Assembly: GCA_022822865.1 (NCBI GenBank)
Contig: JAJDYJ010000047.1
Span: 62,001-126,000, forward strand
Reading direction: 5' to 3'
Source of the DNA: Pseudomonadales bacterium
GTDB lineage: Bacteria; Pseudomonadota; Gammaproteobacteria; Pseudomonadales; Pseudohongiellaceae
Length of the DNA: 64,000 nt
Below are positions 37,021 to 46,800 of this stretch, piece by piece. The position numbers and the translations under genes are program-made. Below the pieces are notes generated by a model. The model worked only from the letters and a program-made list of their open reading frames with translations, searched no databases and was not told the origin of the DNA. The stretch's first letter is position 1, and the number at the start of each line of letters is the position of its first letter.

Positions 37021-38256
37021 TCACGTCGCACTTCCCAAGATTCGGCTACGAGGCGAGTAAAGATAGTCGTCTACATACGCGATATAGCGCCTTGTCCATG
37101 ACCCCTCGATTTCCGACTCGAACTCCTGTGGAGAGTCCTCCCCGTCGTTCACACACACGAAACGTGACACGTCCTCACAGAAAACGGCGTCCGGCCAGTC
37201 GCCTTTCGCATTGAAAAATTTTTCGCTAAGAGCATCGTCCGACTTGAGCTTAGGCCACCAAAAACATGGACCGGGTACCCACATTTCGTGATCAAAGCGC
37301 GCTGTGATCAGATGATCCTCGAACAGCCGAGCATCGAGACCAAAGGGAGACTCGTCACTTCCTAATACGGCATTCCAGCAATCAAGTCTGTGCGCGTCAT
37401 TTCCCAACAGGAACGGCATCTGTGACAGCAGATGCGGCAAGTCAATCAATACATCTTGTGTTCCCAACACATCCCGTCGCAGCCAACGATCAACCTCATA
37501 AGCCGATATTCGGTGAATGGCTTTCCTTGCCGATTCATTTCCGTTTGAGGCTAATTTCTTCAATTGTTTGATGTCAGCCGGAGGCACCGCCCTACTTGTA
37601 TCAAGAAACACTTCAAAAGAAGTTTCCCGTTCACTTTTTTCAGCTGACGACAAATGCGACTTTGCTCGCAGCGAAAGATAATCGTCTGCTTCTGAAGGAA
37701 AATTAAGTGCTTCCCACACTGGACTTTCGAAGTTTTCCTCAACAAAAACGTTTTGCTTTCTTCGTCGTGCCGCTGCATCCTCAATGCGCGGCCAATACCA
37801 AGGCGCAAAATCGCCCTCCGACTTTCCGACCCACAGACGGTGGTTAGTCAAATGCCTAGTGTTCAGCGCTAGGTCGGACAGTGATTGATAGTCACCAAAC
37901 AAATATCTCAGGTCAAAATCTACATGCGGATTCTTGTTTAGCGAAATGATGTAAGGCGTGTCGGCAAACGCTCGCAGATACCCAATTATTGTCTCCGCCG
38001 TCATCCTGGCGCCATCTAACTGCAAATCGGTGAGATTGTTGTCGACAATTAGGACATCGAACTCATCAAACGAATCCGCCGAATCATCGACTTGACTTAA
38101 GTTGCCGTCGAGGATCGTGGACACGGTACTAAGAAAATCGGTCAGAGCATCCTTCAATTTCGCGCCAGCGAGAGACTTAACAATACCCCGACTAATGATT
38201 TTTTGTTCCGTTTTCTCGGCTTGCTCCGGCTTGTCGTCACAAATCAATATCTTCAT
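37021..38256 (-). CDS. Receiver-domain protein with unknown C-terminal region
   Basis: A 411-residue protein from MKILICDDKPEQAEK. An ATG five codons upstream exists, but the one at 38256 overlaps the GHKL gene stop (ATGA) and has AGGA at good spacing. The first 120 residues are a response-regulator receiver with all key residues: acidic pocket Asp7-Asp8, phospho-acceptor Asp72 (LIVDNN), Ser105 and Lys108 (ISLNKN). No HTH, GGDEF or other standard output domain follows; the 290-residue remainder has Trp-rich patches (FAPWYWPRIED, VPGPCFWWPK) and is unrecognised. Its direct partner is the upstream histidine-kinase-like protein. Confidence 0.85.
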   Translation of the reverse strand: MKILICDDKPEQAEKTEQKIISRGIVKSLAGAKLKDALTDFLSTVSTILDGNLSQVDDSADSFDEFDVLIVDNNLTDLQLDGARMTAETIIGYLRAFADTPYIISLNKNPHVDFDLRYLFGDYQSLSDLALNTRHLTNHRLWVGKSEGDFAPWYWPRIEDAAARRRKQNVFVEENFESPVWEALNFPSEADDYLSLRAKSHLSSAEKSERETSFEVFLDTSRAVPPADIKQLKKLASNGNESARKAIHRISAYEVDRWLRRDVLGTQDVLIDLPHLLSQMPFLLGNDAHRLDCWNAVLGSDESPFGLDARLFEDHLITARFDHEMWVPGPCFWWPKLKSDDALSEKFFNAKGDWPDAVFCEDVSRFVCVNDGEDSPQEFESEIEGSWTRRYIAYVDDYLYSPRSRILGSAT

Positions 38257-40610
38257 CTTAATCCTTTCCATGAAAGCTCAATTGCTGTTGAGAATCCTTC
38301 CGGCGGGCTAACGAAGGAAACGTCTGCGTTTCTGCTGTGTGCAATCATTCGTACGATCGCCAATCCGAGACCTTGTCCTCCAATGGCGATTGATAAATTC
38401 TGCGACCTTATCGAAGTCCGCCGCTCAAACGCTTCGAACAGTATCCCGGCATCTTCCAAGGGCATTTTCAAACCGACACCCGTGTCGCTTACCCGAAGAT
38501 ACTGCCGCCGGTCGTTGCTGGGTGAACCATCGAATCGGACAATTCGTGTTTTGGAATCCAGCATCGCGTTCCAGGCATTGAAAAGCAAATTCTGGATAAT
38601 CGCGCTCCATTCGACGAATGAGCCCACTGGAAAGAGCAAATCGCGTGGGATCGACTTCTTGTAGTCGAAAATCACGCCTGACAATCTCGGCTTAAGCGCC
38701 CTGACCACTTGGCCCACAGCGGATTCCACTCCCAGCCGCTTGTCCGCGCGGCGCTCTTCCGGATTAGCAAGCGGGGAAAACAATCGTCGGAACGTGTCGA
38801 ATCGAATCTGATACTCCTGCATCGTCATCACCGCTTTCTCCATTTTGTCCGATGGATGCGACTTGGCGAGTTCACGTAACAATCCGTCCAACTCCTTTAA
38901 GAGCGCGGCATCATTAGAAAGTTCGTGATTCATTGCCAACGCTGCCATCCCTGCTGTAGCCAGCGGCGCGAGAAGCGTTGCACGGCTATCGATTGCCTTG
39001 GACTCTTTCTCTACCGCAGTGCGCGCCGCTACGACTTTCCGCTTAACGTCCTGATATGCGGCTTTTGGCATCTCAAATTTGTAGGTATTGAGAGTCGACA
39101 CGGCATTATCTAAGACTCTAGACGGTCGCTCCTTCCCCCGTTGCTGTTGCGCAACGTCGTCCGATATGGCCCGATATCTGTTCGCGTACAAATCGAGTCC
39201 AAACCGGACCAAGTCTCGAAGTTGTTTGAATGATGTGTTTGGCGCCAGCCGGTCCCGCCCAGGTTGAATCTGCAGACAGTCACCTCGGACCGGCAGCTTG
39301 GCCACCACCTTGGCCTCAAGATTGGTATCTACATCCACCGCACCAAAGATGCGACCCGGATTTGGTAGATCAAGCAGATAACGCGTCCCGGTTCGCAACC
39401 GCTCAGGTAGTAACTCAGAAGTGATCAAGCGTCGGCCCTGATCGACGCCCAAGTCTAGCCAATCCTGTCCCCCTAGATCTCGATTCCCATAGTACGGTAG
39501 TCGAAAACCGCCATCGTAGACCAATACGCCTCCATGCATTCTTAAGTATTCGCGCATTTCCCCTACGGACAGTCCACCCGGTTGCCGTCCTTCCGTCTTA
39601 AAAACGAATATCGTGAAGCGCGCCTTATCCAGCGCCGGCACCATGACGCCATCGTCTTTCTGGGTAGCTTTATCGCCATCCTTGGCTCCGTCACTCGATG
39701 CTTCGGACGAATCGCCCTCATCATCCGCTACGGCCGACCGCCGAACTACAGGAAACCTGACTGTCTCGCGGTAGGTTCTCGCGTCACCAACACCTTCAGG
39801 GTAATTCGGCACAAACTCAACCATCACCGTGGCCTCGCTCCCGCCCGAACGTTGCCGCCCATCCTCTATCACACCGGAGATTCGTGCCTTCCAGTTATTG
39901 AACAGGGCATCGTGCAGTTTGTCGAAATGCTCCCTCGCACTCTCAATTTCTGACGCGCGCAGATCTATGTGGAAATCCAGGGCAGTCTTACCTTTGGTCT
40001 TACCCCTCCCATCCCGGAACGGCGAGCGGAGCATCCAAACATCTTTGCCTAAGGCTTCGAGCGCCGAGCCATCCCATGTCGTTTTTAGTCCAGTTAGCGT
40101 TATCTTTGTACCAATGGGCGAACTATCCGGATAGGTCGATTGCTCACGGAAGTTGTCCCACTCCACTTCAACGGTTTGCAAATCCTCCCCACTACGGATG
40201 TTCCTCCAGTCCACATAAGCGTAGACCATCTGTTCCGGATTTGCTTCGCAGTTGCTCTCAAGCTCCATCTCATCTGCCAAGAACTGGACCGACAATCGAC
40301 CGAGACCTTTTGAGCCAGTCATTGCCCTGTGGAGATTTCGCGATGCACGCGCATCTACTTTGTGTGTAGTTCCGATTCGCATCCAATAGCTGATAAATTC
40401 GTCTTCCGAAATCCCGTGCCCGTTGTCGGTGATCACGATACGATCTTTCTCGAACTCGATACGGCATGTATGAGCATCGGCGTCATAGGAGTTTTTCACA
40501 AGCTCGGCTAGCGCAATGTGGGCTTGACCAATGAGCCGTTCGCCCAGTTCACGCAATAGCGCAGCGTCTACAGTGAAGTGCTCCTTATTGCGTTGCTTCT
40601 TGTCAGGCAT
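38253..40610 (-). CDS. Double-GHKL ATPase: MORC/HSP90-like plus histidine-kinase-like
   Basis: A 785-residue protein with two ATP-binding modules. Near the N terminus ALAELVKNSYDADA (Glu36, Asn40), ITDNGHGI and TGSKGLGRLS are the N, G1 and G2 boxes of the HSP90/MutL/MORC type. The C-terminal third is kinase-like: a possible phospho-accepting His near residue 562 (LAMNHELSND), an N box IIQNLLFNAWNAM near 670-683, SDTGVGL and GGQGLGLA. In between are an S5-like region and a charged acidic linker near residues 290-320. The downstream receiver protein starts in a 4-base overlap. Together they look like a two-component pair sensing something through the first ATPase. MORC-type ATPases in prokaryotic restriction loci are known; the function of this one is inferred. 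Start chosen at ATG 40610 over GTG 40631. Confidence 0.88.
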   Translation of the reverse strand: MPDKKQRNKEHFTVDAALLRELGERLIGQAHIALAELVKNSYDADAHTCRIEFEKDRIVITDNGHGISEDEFISYWMRIGTTHKVDARASRNLHRAMTGSKGLGRLSVQFLADEMELESNCEANPEQMVYAYVDWRNIRSGEDLQTVEVEWDNFREQSTYPDSSPIGTKITLTGLKTTWDGSALEALGKDVWMLRSPFRDGRGKTKGKTALDFHIDLRASEIESAREHFDKLHDALFNNWKARISGVIEDGRQRSGGSEATVMVEFVPNYPEGVGDARTYRETVRFPVVRRSAVADDEGDSSEASSDGAKDGDKATQKDDGVMVPALDKARFTIFVFKTEGRQPGGLSVGEMREYLRMHGGVLVYDGGFRLPYYGNRDLGGQDWLDLGVDQGRRLITSELLPERLRTGTRYLLDLPNPGRIFGAVDVDTNLEAKVVAKLPVRGDCLQIQPGRDRLAPNTSFKQLRDLVRFGLDLYANRYRAISDDVAQQQRGKERPSRVLDNAVSTLNTYKFEMPKAAYQDVKRKVVAARTAVEKESKAIDSRATLLAPLATAGMAALAMNHELSNDAALLKELDGLLRELAKSHPSDKMEKAVMTMQEYQIRFDTFRRLFSPLANPEERRADKRLGVESAVGQVVRALKPRLSGVIFDYKKSIPRDLLFPVGSFVEWSAIIQNLLFNAWNAMLDSKTRIVRFDGSPSNDRRQYLRVSDTGVGLKMPLEDAGILFEAFERRTSIRSQNLSIAIGGQGLGLAIVRMIAHSRNADVSFVSPPEGFSTAIELSWKGLR

Positions 40611-40704
40611 CTGGCTCAGCCCCGTAGGCACCTAGCGAACAACAGCCAGGAACGAATGTACTTACCCGAAAGGTCGGCTTTGCCAGTCTTTTCATCAGTC
40701 TTGC

Positions 40705-43700
40705 CTACTTGCTCAGAACGTCTTCAAGCACTTGCTTAAGGCTGTCACCATTCTCTCCCAGTCGATAAACCCCTTCGTCATGGTTTGCAGGCATTTCCTT
40801 GCTTACGGACAGAATGTATGAATGCAGCCGCAAGTCCGATCTGTTTAGTTTTGGCTCGATTTCCTTGATCGACTTGTGCAATCCGATTTTCGCCTGATTG
40901 TCGCCATGCACCAGTCCTTTCGGGTCGAGGAAGATCATATGGGTCTCGTCTTGTCCGATCAGCCAGCAGATGAAGTCCGGATAGTACGCATCCTTGCCAT
41001 AGAATCCGGTTCCGGATCGGGAGGCGTTGCGCATCAGGTATAGCTCGAAATCGGTGATTGGAGGCTTGCCGACCAAGGCCATCAGTTCCTCGACCGTCTG
41101 CTTTTCGCCCTTATTCAGCGGCAATGGCTGGACCGTTACCGGTGATTTGTCATGCTGATAAATCACCGGAATATACGCATGTCGCGAAGGCACCATAATC
41201 TCCAGGCCAAGAGATGCCACCTTGCGCTCTTCCATCTTCTCGCATAGTTCGCCGATATCGTCTACCAGAGCCCGCCAATCCTCTTGCCGGCTCTCGCTCA
41301 CTTTCAGAAATTCGGTTTCAACGGCAATGGTATATTCCTTGATCAAGCTGCCATCGTCCGACTGAAGCTCCCCGACCTCCTTGTTTTCCTTCTCCCAGTT
41401 CCATACACCGTTTTTCCAGTTCGCTTCGATCAGCTTGGAGGCCAAATCGATAAAGCGGTTTTCCTGTGTTCTGACATCCGCCATGGACCCCAATCGAACC
41501 GCCGTGGCAGGCGCGTAAACTTGATACCAGTCGTTGTTTCCTATCAGTTGATCCACGAAACCGGCATCCAACTCCAGATTGTGCATTTTCCGCTGCTGTT
41601 TGAAGGCCAGCAGCGAACGATAAATCCTTGGCTTGTCGAACAGGCCGACCACGGCGTCGAATCGATACGGCTGCTTGGCGTGATCTTCCAAGGTTTCATC
41701 GATTTCGCCGACAGTCTGCATCTTCGAATATAGATCCAGTTTGGCGCTTCGCTGGTAATTCGCCAAGCTCAACTTCACTCTGTCCCCATCGGTCTCGAAC
41801 GCCGCACCGGATTTGGTTCTCAGCATGGGAAGCCTGACATTATCGGGAAGCTGAGTCTTTACCGGAATCTTGAAAAGCTCCATGTCTGGCTGAATCTGTT
41901 CCTTGCCCAGCATCTCCTTGAATTTCTTCATGTAATCGGCGCGCAGCCCGAAGATGTTCAAGGTTTCGAGCAGTCCGAGTTCTTCGCTGTGCTCCGGCGG
42001 CGGCGCGTCGAGTTGCCTGTGGCGTTTCAAACTCAAGCCGAGACCTTTCAGTCGAACTCCGCGGCCGAACATCTGAATGATCTGCGGTCCCTGGCTGACC
42101 CCGACGTTCAGTAGCGTCATCGTGCTGACGCGCCAACTGTTCCACCCTGCGATGAATTTTCTGGCCCCGATGAGAATGTTCACAGGCGAATCCGGCGCAT
42201 CCACCTTGCTAAAAAGCCTGTCGGCAAATCCGGCATCCCTATGCGTGTACGCATCGATGCCCGCATCGCCCTCCTTCAACAGTTTGTGGACTTCGGCCGG
42301 AGCACCCACATTGATGACGCCGAAAACCTCGCCGTTCACGCTGTTTTTCAGGTGCAGTTCTCCCCGCCCTTGCGTCAGATACACGACATGCAAGCTGCCG
42401 CTGCCGTGAAACAGGTGATCGCAAAGGTCGTCATACAACGCCGCCGGGGGAAGTGCTTGCGAATTCAGCCAGTTCAAGCGCTCGGCAAACCAGTCGCTGG
42501 TGGCGGTATCCGACACCAATCCCGCCTTGCCGGCAAGCACGGATTCGATTTCCGCTTCCACTTCATCGCGGCTTTCCAGCACCCAATGCAGGAATCGAAT
42601 GATCTCGATAATGTCGGTTCGGCCTTTCACCGACAGTTTTCCCGTCGCCGTGGTGACGGTATGCCCGAGCATGACCCAGAGCGGCCGCGTGACGTTGTAG
42701 TCCGCCCAGTACCGCCCAAGTTGCCGGTATACCTTCATTTGCTGATAAAAGACGAGCATCGCTCCTACCTGGTAGGCGCGCTGGTTCGCGTCCTGCAATC
42801 CGGTCGCCAGATTGGCGACGCTATGGTCCTTGCCGTAGCCGTCGCGATAGAAATGGCGGTAGGAGTAATCGAACAGCAGGCACTTGCTGTAATGGCTCAG
42901 CAATTCTTCCTTCTCGACAATCTGATTGAAAGTGGCGGAATACTCCAAGGTGAAACCTTCGGCAGCGAGCCTGCCCCGCCGCTGCCGCGTAACCGCCTCG
43001 TCGCCGGCCTTGCCCAGGTGGCCTTCATCGACGAGCACCAGATTTCGCGTGCCAAGCTCGCGCACATCTACTACCACATCCTTGGTTTGATCGCCGAGTT
43101 TGTGAATGTCGATGATCTGCACCGGTTGCGTAGCCGCGAGTCCCGCGCCGGCGTCTTTCTGGAACAGTCTGGCGGCGATTCGGCTTTGGCGCAGTTCGCG
43201 CAAATGTTGCGCTGACATGTCCGCATCGGGCGTCACCAGGTAAATGTTGTCGATGGCGCGGCCGAATTGTTTGGCGTAGTGCCGATACTGCAGTAGGTGC
43301 GCGTGCATGATCAGCGTCTTGCCCGAACCCGTCGCGCTCTGAAACGCGAGCGTGGAAAGATCGCCGGTTTCGTAATCGGGCAGATGCCGGATGCTGCCGT
43401 CGGCACTGGCACTTTTGAAAAGGTTCAGCTTGCGGCACAGCTCGTCCGCATCCTCGAACCAGCTATGCAGGTAGAATTCCGCGAGCAGCAAGGCCGCATA
43501 CTGGTGTGGTTTCCAGTTGCGGGAATGTCCCGCGCCGATTTTCAGGCGCTCGCTGTGGGCGCGGATGTTAACACCGTATCGCCGCAAGGTGTCCGGGTTT
43601 ATCTTGACGTGCGCGCGTTCGGCTATGCGATTGAGTACCGGGTGCCATGAGTCGCCCGGGGTTTCGTCGCGCAATTCCTTGAATTCCGCGAGCAAATCGC

Positions 43701-43800
43701 GAGTGGTCTCAAAACCGAAGCAAGTGCACACGTATCGGTTCAGCGCCAGTTGGCTTTCCAGCACCAGGGCCGACGGTTTTTTCACCTTCCTACGCCTCAT
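40705..43800 (-). CDS. Type III restriction enzyme Res-like helicase-nuclease
   Basis: A 1031-residue SF2 translocase and nuclease. Walker A is ATGSGKT at residues 156-162, Walker B DEGH at 258-261, motif III SAT at 288-290, and motif VI lies in QMFGRGVRLKG. The C-terminal region has a PD-(D/E)xK-type nuclease core: Pro941-Asp942 in YYPDFICWL and Asp959-Pro-Lys961 in IFLDPKGL. Type III Res acts only in complex with Mod. The gene begins 3 bases after the mod stop, the usual order. The protein is cytoplasmic. Its 94-base gap before the GHKL gene means the two cassettes could be co-transcribed. Confidence 0.9.
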   Translation of the reverse strand: MRRRKVKKPSALVLESQLALNRYVCTCFGFETTRDLLAEFKELRDETPGDSWHPVLNRIAERAHVKINPDTLRRYGVNIRAHSERLKIGAGHSRNWKPHQYAALLLAEFYLHSWFEDADELCRKLNLFKSASADGSIRHLPDYETGDLSTLAFQSATGSGKTLIMHAHLLQYRHYAKQFGRAIDNIYLVTPDADMSAQHLRELRQSRIAARLFQKDAGAGLAATQPVQIIDIHKLGDQTKDVVVDVRELGTRNLVLVDEGHLGKAGDEAVTRQRRGRLAAEGFTLEYSATFNQIVEKEELLSHYSKCLLFDYSYRHFYRDGYGKDHSVANLATGLQDANQRAYQVGAMLVFYQQMKVYRQLGRYWADYNVTRPLWVMLGHTVTTATGKLSVKGRTDIIEIIRFLHWVLESRDEVEAEIESVLAGKAGLVSDTATSDWFAERLNWLNSQALPPAALYDDLCDHLFHGSGSLHVVYLTQGRGELHLKNSVNGEVFGVINVGAPAEVHKLLKEGDAGIDAYTHRDAGFADRLFSKVDAPDSPVNILIGARKFIAGWNSWRVSTMTLLNVGVSQGPQIIQMFGRGVRLKGLGLSLKRHRQLDAPPPEHSEELGLLETLNIFGLRADYMKKFKEMLGKEQIQPDMELFKIPVKTQLPDNVRLPMLRTKSGAAFETDGDRVKLSLANYQRSAKLDLYSKMQTVGEIDETLEDHAKQPYRFDAVVGLFDKPRIYRSLLAFKQQRKMHNLELDAGFVDQLIGNNDWYQVYAPATAVRLGSMADVRTQENRFIDLASKLIEANWKNGVWNWEKENKEVGELQSDDGSLIKEYTIAVETEFLKVSESRQEDWRALVDDIGELCEKMEERKVASLGLEIMVPSRHAYIPVIYQHDKSPVTVQPLPLNKGEKQTVEELMALVGKPPITDFELYLMRNASRSGTGFYGKDAYYPDFICWLIGQDETHMIFLDPKGLVHGDNQAKIGLHKSIKEIEPKLNRSDLRLHSYILSVSKEMPANHDEGVYRLGENGDSLKQVLEDVLSK

Positions 43801-43803
43801 GGA

Positions 43804-46800
43804 TCAACCGGCTCCTGCATCGAACATCTTTTCGCGAAACACCAATTCCAGAGCGCTCGTCGCCCACGCGCCACTCGGCGGAGCGAGGCGGCCCAACTCG
43901 TTGTCGCCGTTGACGTACACCAGACCGGCGTTAAATTCCTTCCGGACAGGTTCACCATGAGCCTTGAACCAGGCGTTCAGGGCATCGTTATCGGTGAATT
44001 CGATATCCCGCCAAAGAATGAGACAGCGCGTCTCATTTGCGTCAATTCCCGTAATCGCCACTACGTCTTCAATGACTCGGCGGGCGTGAACGCGCAGGCC
44101 GATCAGATAATTGAAGGTTTCCGGCAAATCGACCGCCACGTCGCGGCGGGCGCCGTCGCGAACCACGGAGAGCGTATAGCCGCGGGGGCGGGCAAAATCG
44201 CCGCCGCATAAGGTCGCGCTGTTCGCGGTTTCGTTGGTCAACTGATAGCGCAAGGCATAATCTTCGGCCAGTTCGGGGTGGGCCGCGAACAGTTCGCCGA
44301 CGCCTTCAAGCGGTTTGACTTCCAGGCTGTCGAGCGCGTCTTCGTGGCTTTCCAGCCTGATGTACTTGAAAAATTGCGACTGGCCTTTGCGACTGACCGG
44401 CTTGCCGTCCTTCCAGTCGTGGGAATAGGCAACCTTCTTGATTCGCGGCAGCAACACCGTCTCGAAATGCTCCCCCATCTCAACCATGATGTATTTTCGA
44501 GAACCGCCATCTTCACGGTTCAAGTTCATTACCGCATGGGCGGTAGTGCCAGAGCCGGCGAAGAAATCAAGAATGTGGGCAGAATGTTGGCGCGCCCCTG
44601 CGACATAAATGGAATCGGCCACTGCATGAATTGATTTTGGATATGGAAAGACTGACTTGCCGAACATTTTCTTAAGGAGCGCCGTTCCATGATCGACAGC
44701 CGAATGCTTGGCATCAAACCAGCAAGATGTGGAAACCACTCCATCGTCGTGAGGCCTTCTTTTGTAGTAAACAAAATCCCGGCCTGTTCTGTCCTTGCGC
44801 ACCATCAACTCATTGAGCGAACGCATTACAGTCTCCCAACCCCAGCGCCAAGTTTTCTCCAATCCCTGATCGTTGTCGGGAAAGACGGCATGTTCTCCTT
44901 CTAGAGGTGCTTCCTTGGTTATCCATTCTTGCTGATCATAATCCCAAGTCATGCTTGGAACCCTGAGACTGCCGTTCCCAACAAAAATCGGGTAGTAAAG
45001 CTGCCGCCGATCAGACCGGTCGGAATTAGAACCTTCTCGGCGAAGATTTCTCCATTCAAATGGCCCCGTTTCATCAGTTTCCGAAAAACGCTCCATCTGA
45101 CGGTCGGAAGGAGGTAATCGGCCTATCGAGGAACTCGAACTATTTCCAGCGAAGATGAGGTACTCATGGGAGACTGAATAGCCGCTTTTCGTAGGGCGTC
45201 CCGATGGATTCGACCTAACCAGGATGACCCCGAGAATAGGCTCGGTGAAACTGTTGGAAATCAGGAAATTCAATTCCCGGAATTGCTCATCGTCTATGGC
45301 AGCGACTAAAACTCCCTCATTCGCCATCAGATGTTTGCTTACGTTAACTCTGTTCTCTAGCAGGGAAATCCAAGCTGAAGATTTATACCCATTTTTGTAC
45401 AAGATCGGAGACGCGTCAGTATTGTAAGGAGGATCTATGTATATGCACTGTATGCGACCACTATACTGAGGTTGCAATAGATTCAGCGCCTGAAAGTTTT
45501 CGCCGTACACCAGTAAGCCATCCAAGTCGTCCTCAATCGAAGCGTCTTCCGTACCATCTGCTAACGCGGTTAGCAGACGATCGATAAAATCCCGGTTGAA
45601 GTGTCTCGTATCAACAATCATATTGGGATTGTCACGCAGAATGTCCGCAGGCGGAGGCGTTGTGAAGCCCGCGATTTCGTCCAGCGCGTACAATTCCTCC
45701 CATTCGTCGACCTGGGCTGCGTTGGCGGCGATCTCGGCGTGAAGGGACTCTGGCACCTTGTCCAAGGTGATGCCGTAATTGGTTTCCAGCACGAATTTCT
45801 TTTTCAGCCAGATTGATTTGTGGAAGTCTTCCAGTTGCGCCAGGAAATCAATGATCTTGCCGCCAATCCCGCGCACCGCGCTCATCAGGACCAAGACGCG
45901 GCTCAGGCGGGCCTGATCGTCGGAGTTATCGGGGTCGAAGTCGTCCAGCGCCATGATCTCGGTTTTCAGGTACAGGTCGAGTTCCCTGCGCAGGAAACCC
46001 CGCAGATCCTTGTGAATGAAATAGTCGAAACTGTTCTTTGCCGTGTAAACGGCGAGATGCCTGGCGAGAACGGATCGCTCGGGGTCGCTTTCCGTCGGCG
46101 CAGGCAGCGCCAGCCTTTGCGCCCAGACTGGATCGAATTTTGTCGCCAGTTCCAGAATCGACGCTTGCATTTCGTCGTTCAGCCGAGCCTGGACATTGTT
46201 TTTCCCGGGCAGGGCCGCGGCTTCGGCGTCCGTCAAGGGCCTGTGGTCAAACGACACCACGAGTTGTTCGCCGTCCGCGGAGAGTCGCGCCCGCCCTTCG
46301 CGTGTCGTCAAGACAAAGCGCCGGTCCTTGCCGTTCTGCGCCTTGATGTTATCCTTTTCAGCGTCGGCGGCGGCGATTTCAAATCGCACCTTCGCATTTG
46401 CCGGCCAATTCTCGTGGCCGAAGACGTAGGAGGAAAAGTTCTCCGTGGTCTTGATGTAATACTGATCGGCGTTGGCCCAGTGCAGCTTGACCTCTTCGCC
46501 GTTGTAGGGAATGAGATAACTGGTGTCGCCATTGGCTTTCATGCGCCGCAGGGACATGAAATCGCCGCCGTCGTAATAGCGGCTGAAGAATTGATACAGA
46601 TGGTTGTATATGTGGCCTTCGGTAGCCGCGCCATCGCGGGCGGTTTTCAGTTCGGCGCGCTTGTTCCTGACCCACGGGATTTCTTCAACGGTTTCGCGGT
46701 CCATGCCGTCGCGGTTGTATGAAACGAGCTTCTTTTCGAGTTCGGACTCTAGCTCCTCGACGCGATCCGCCGTCAACCTCCATAGATTTTTCCTTGCCTG

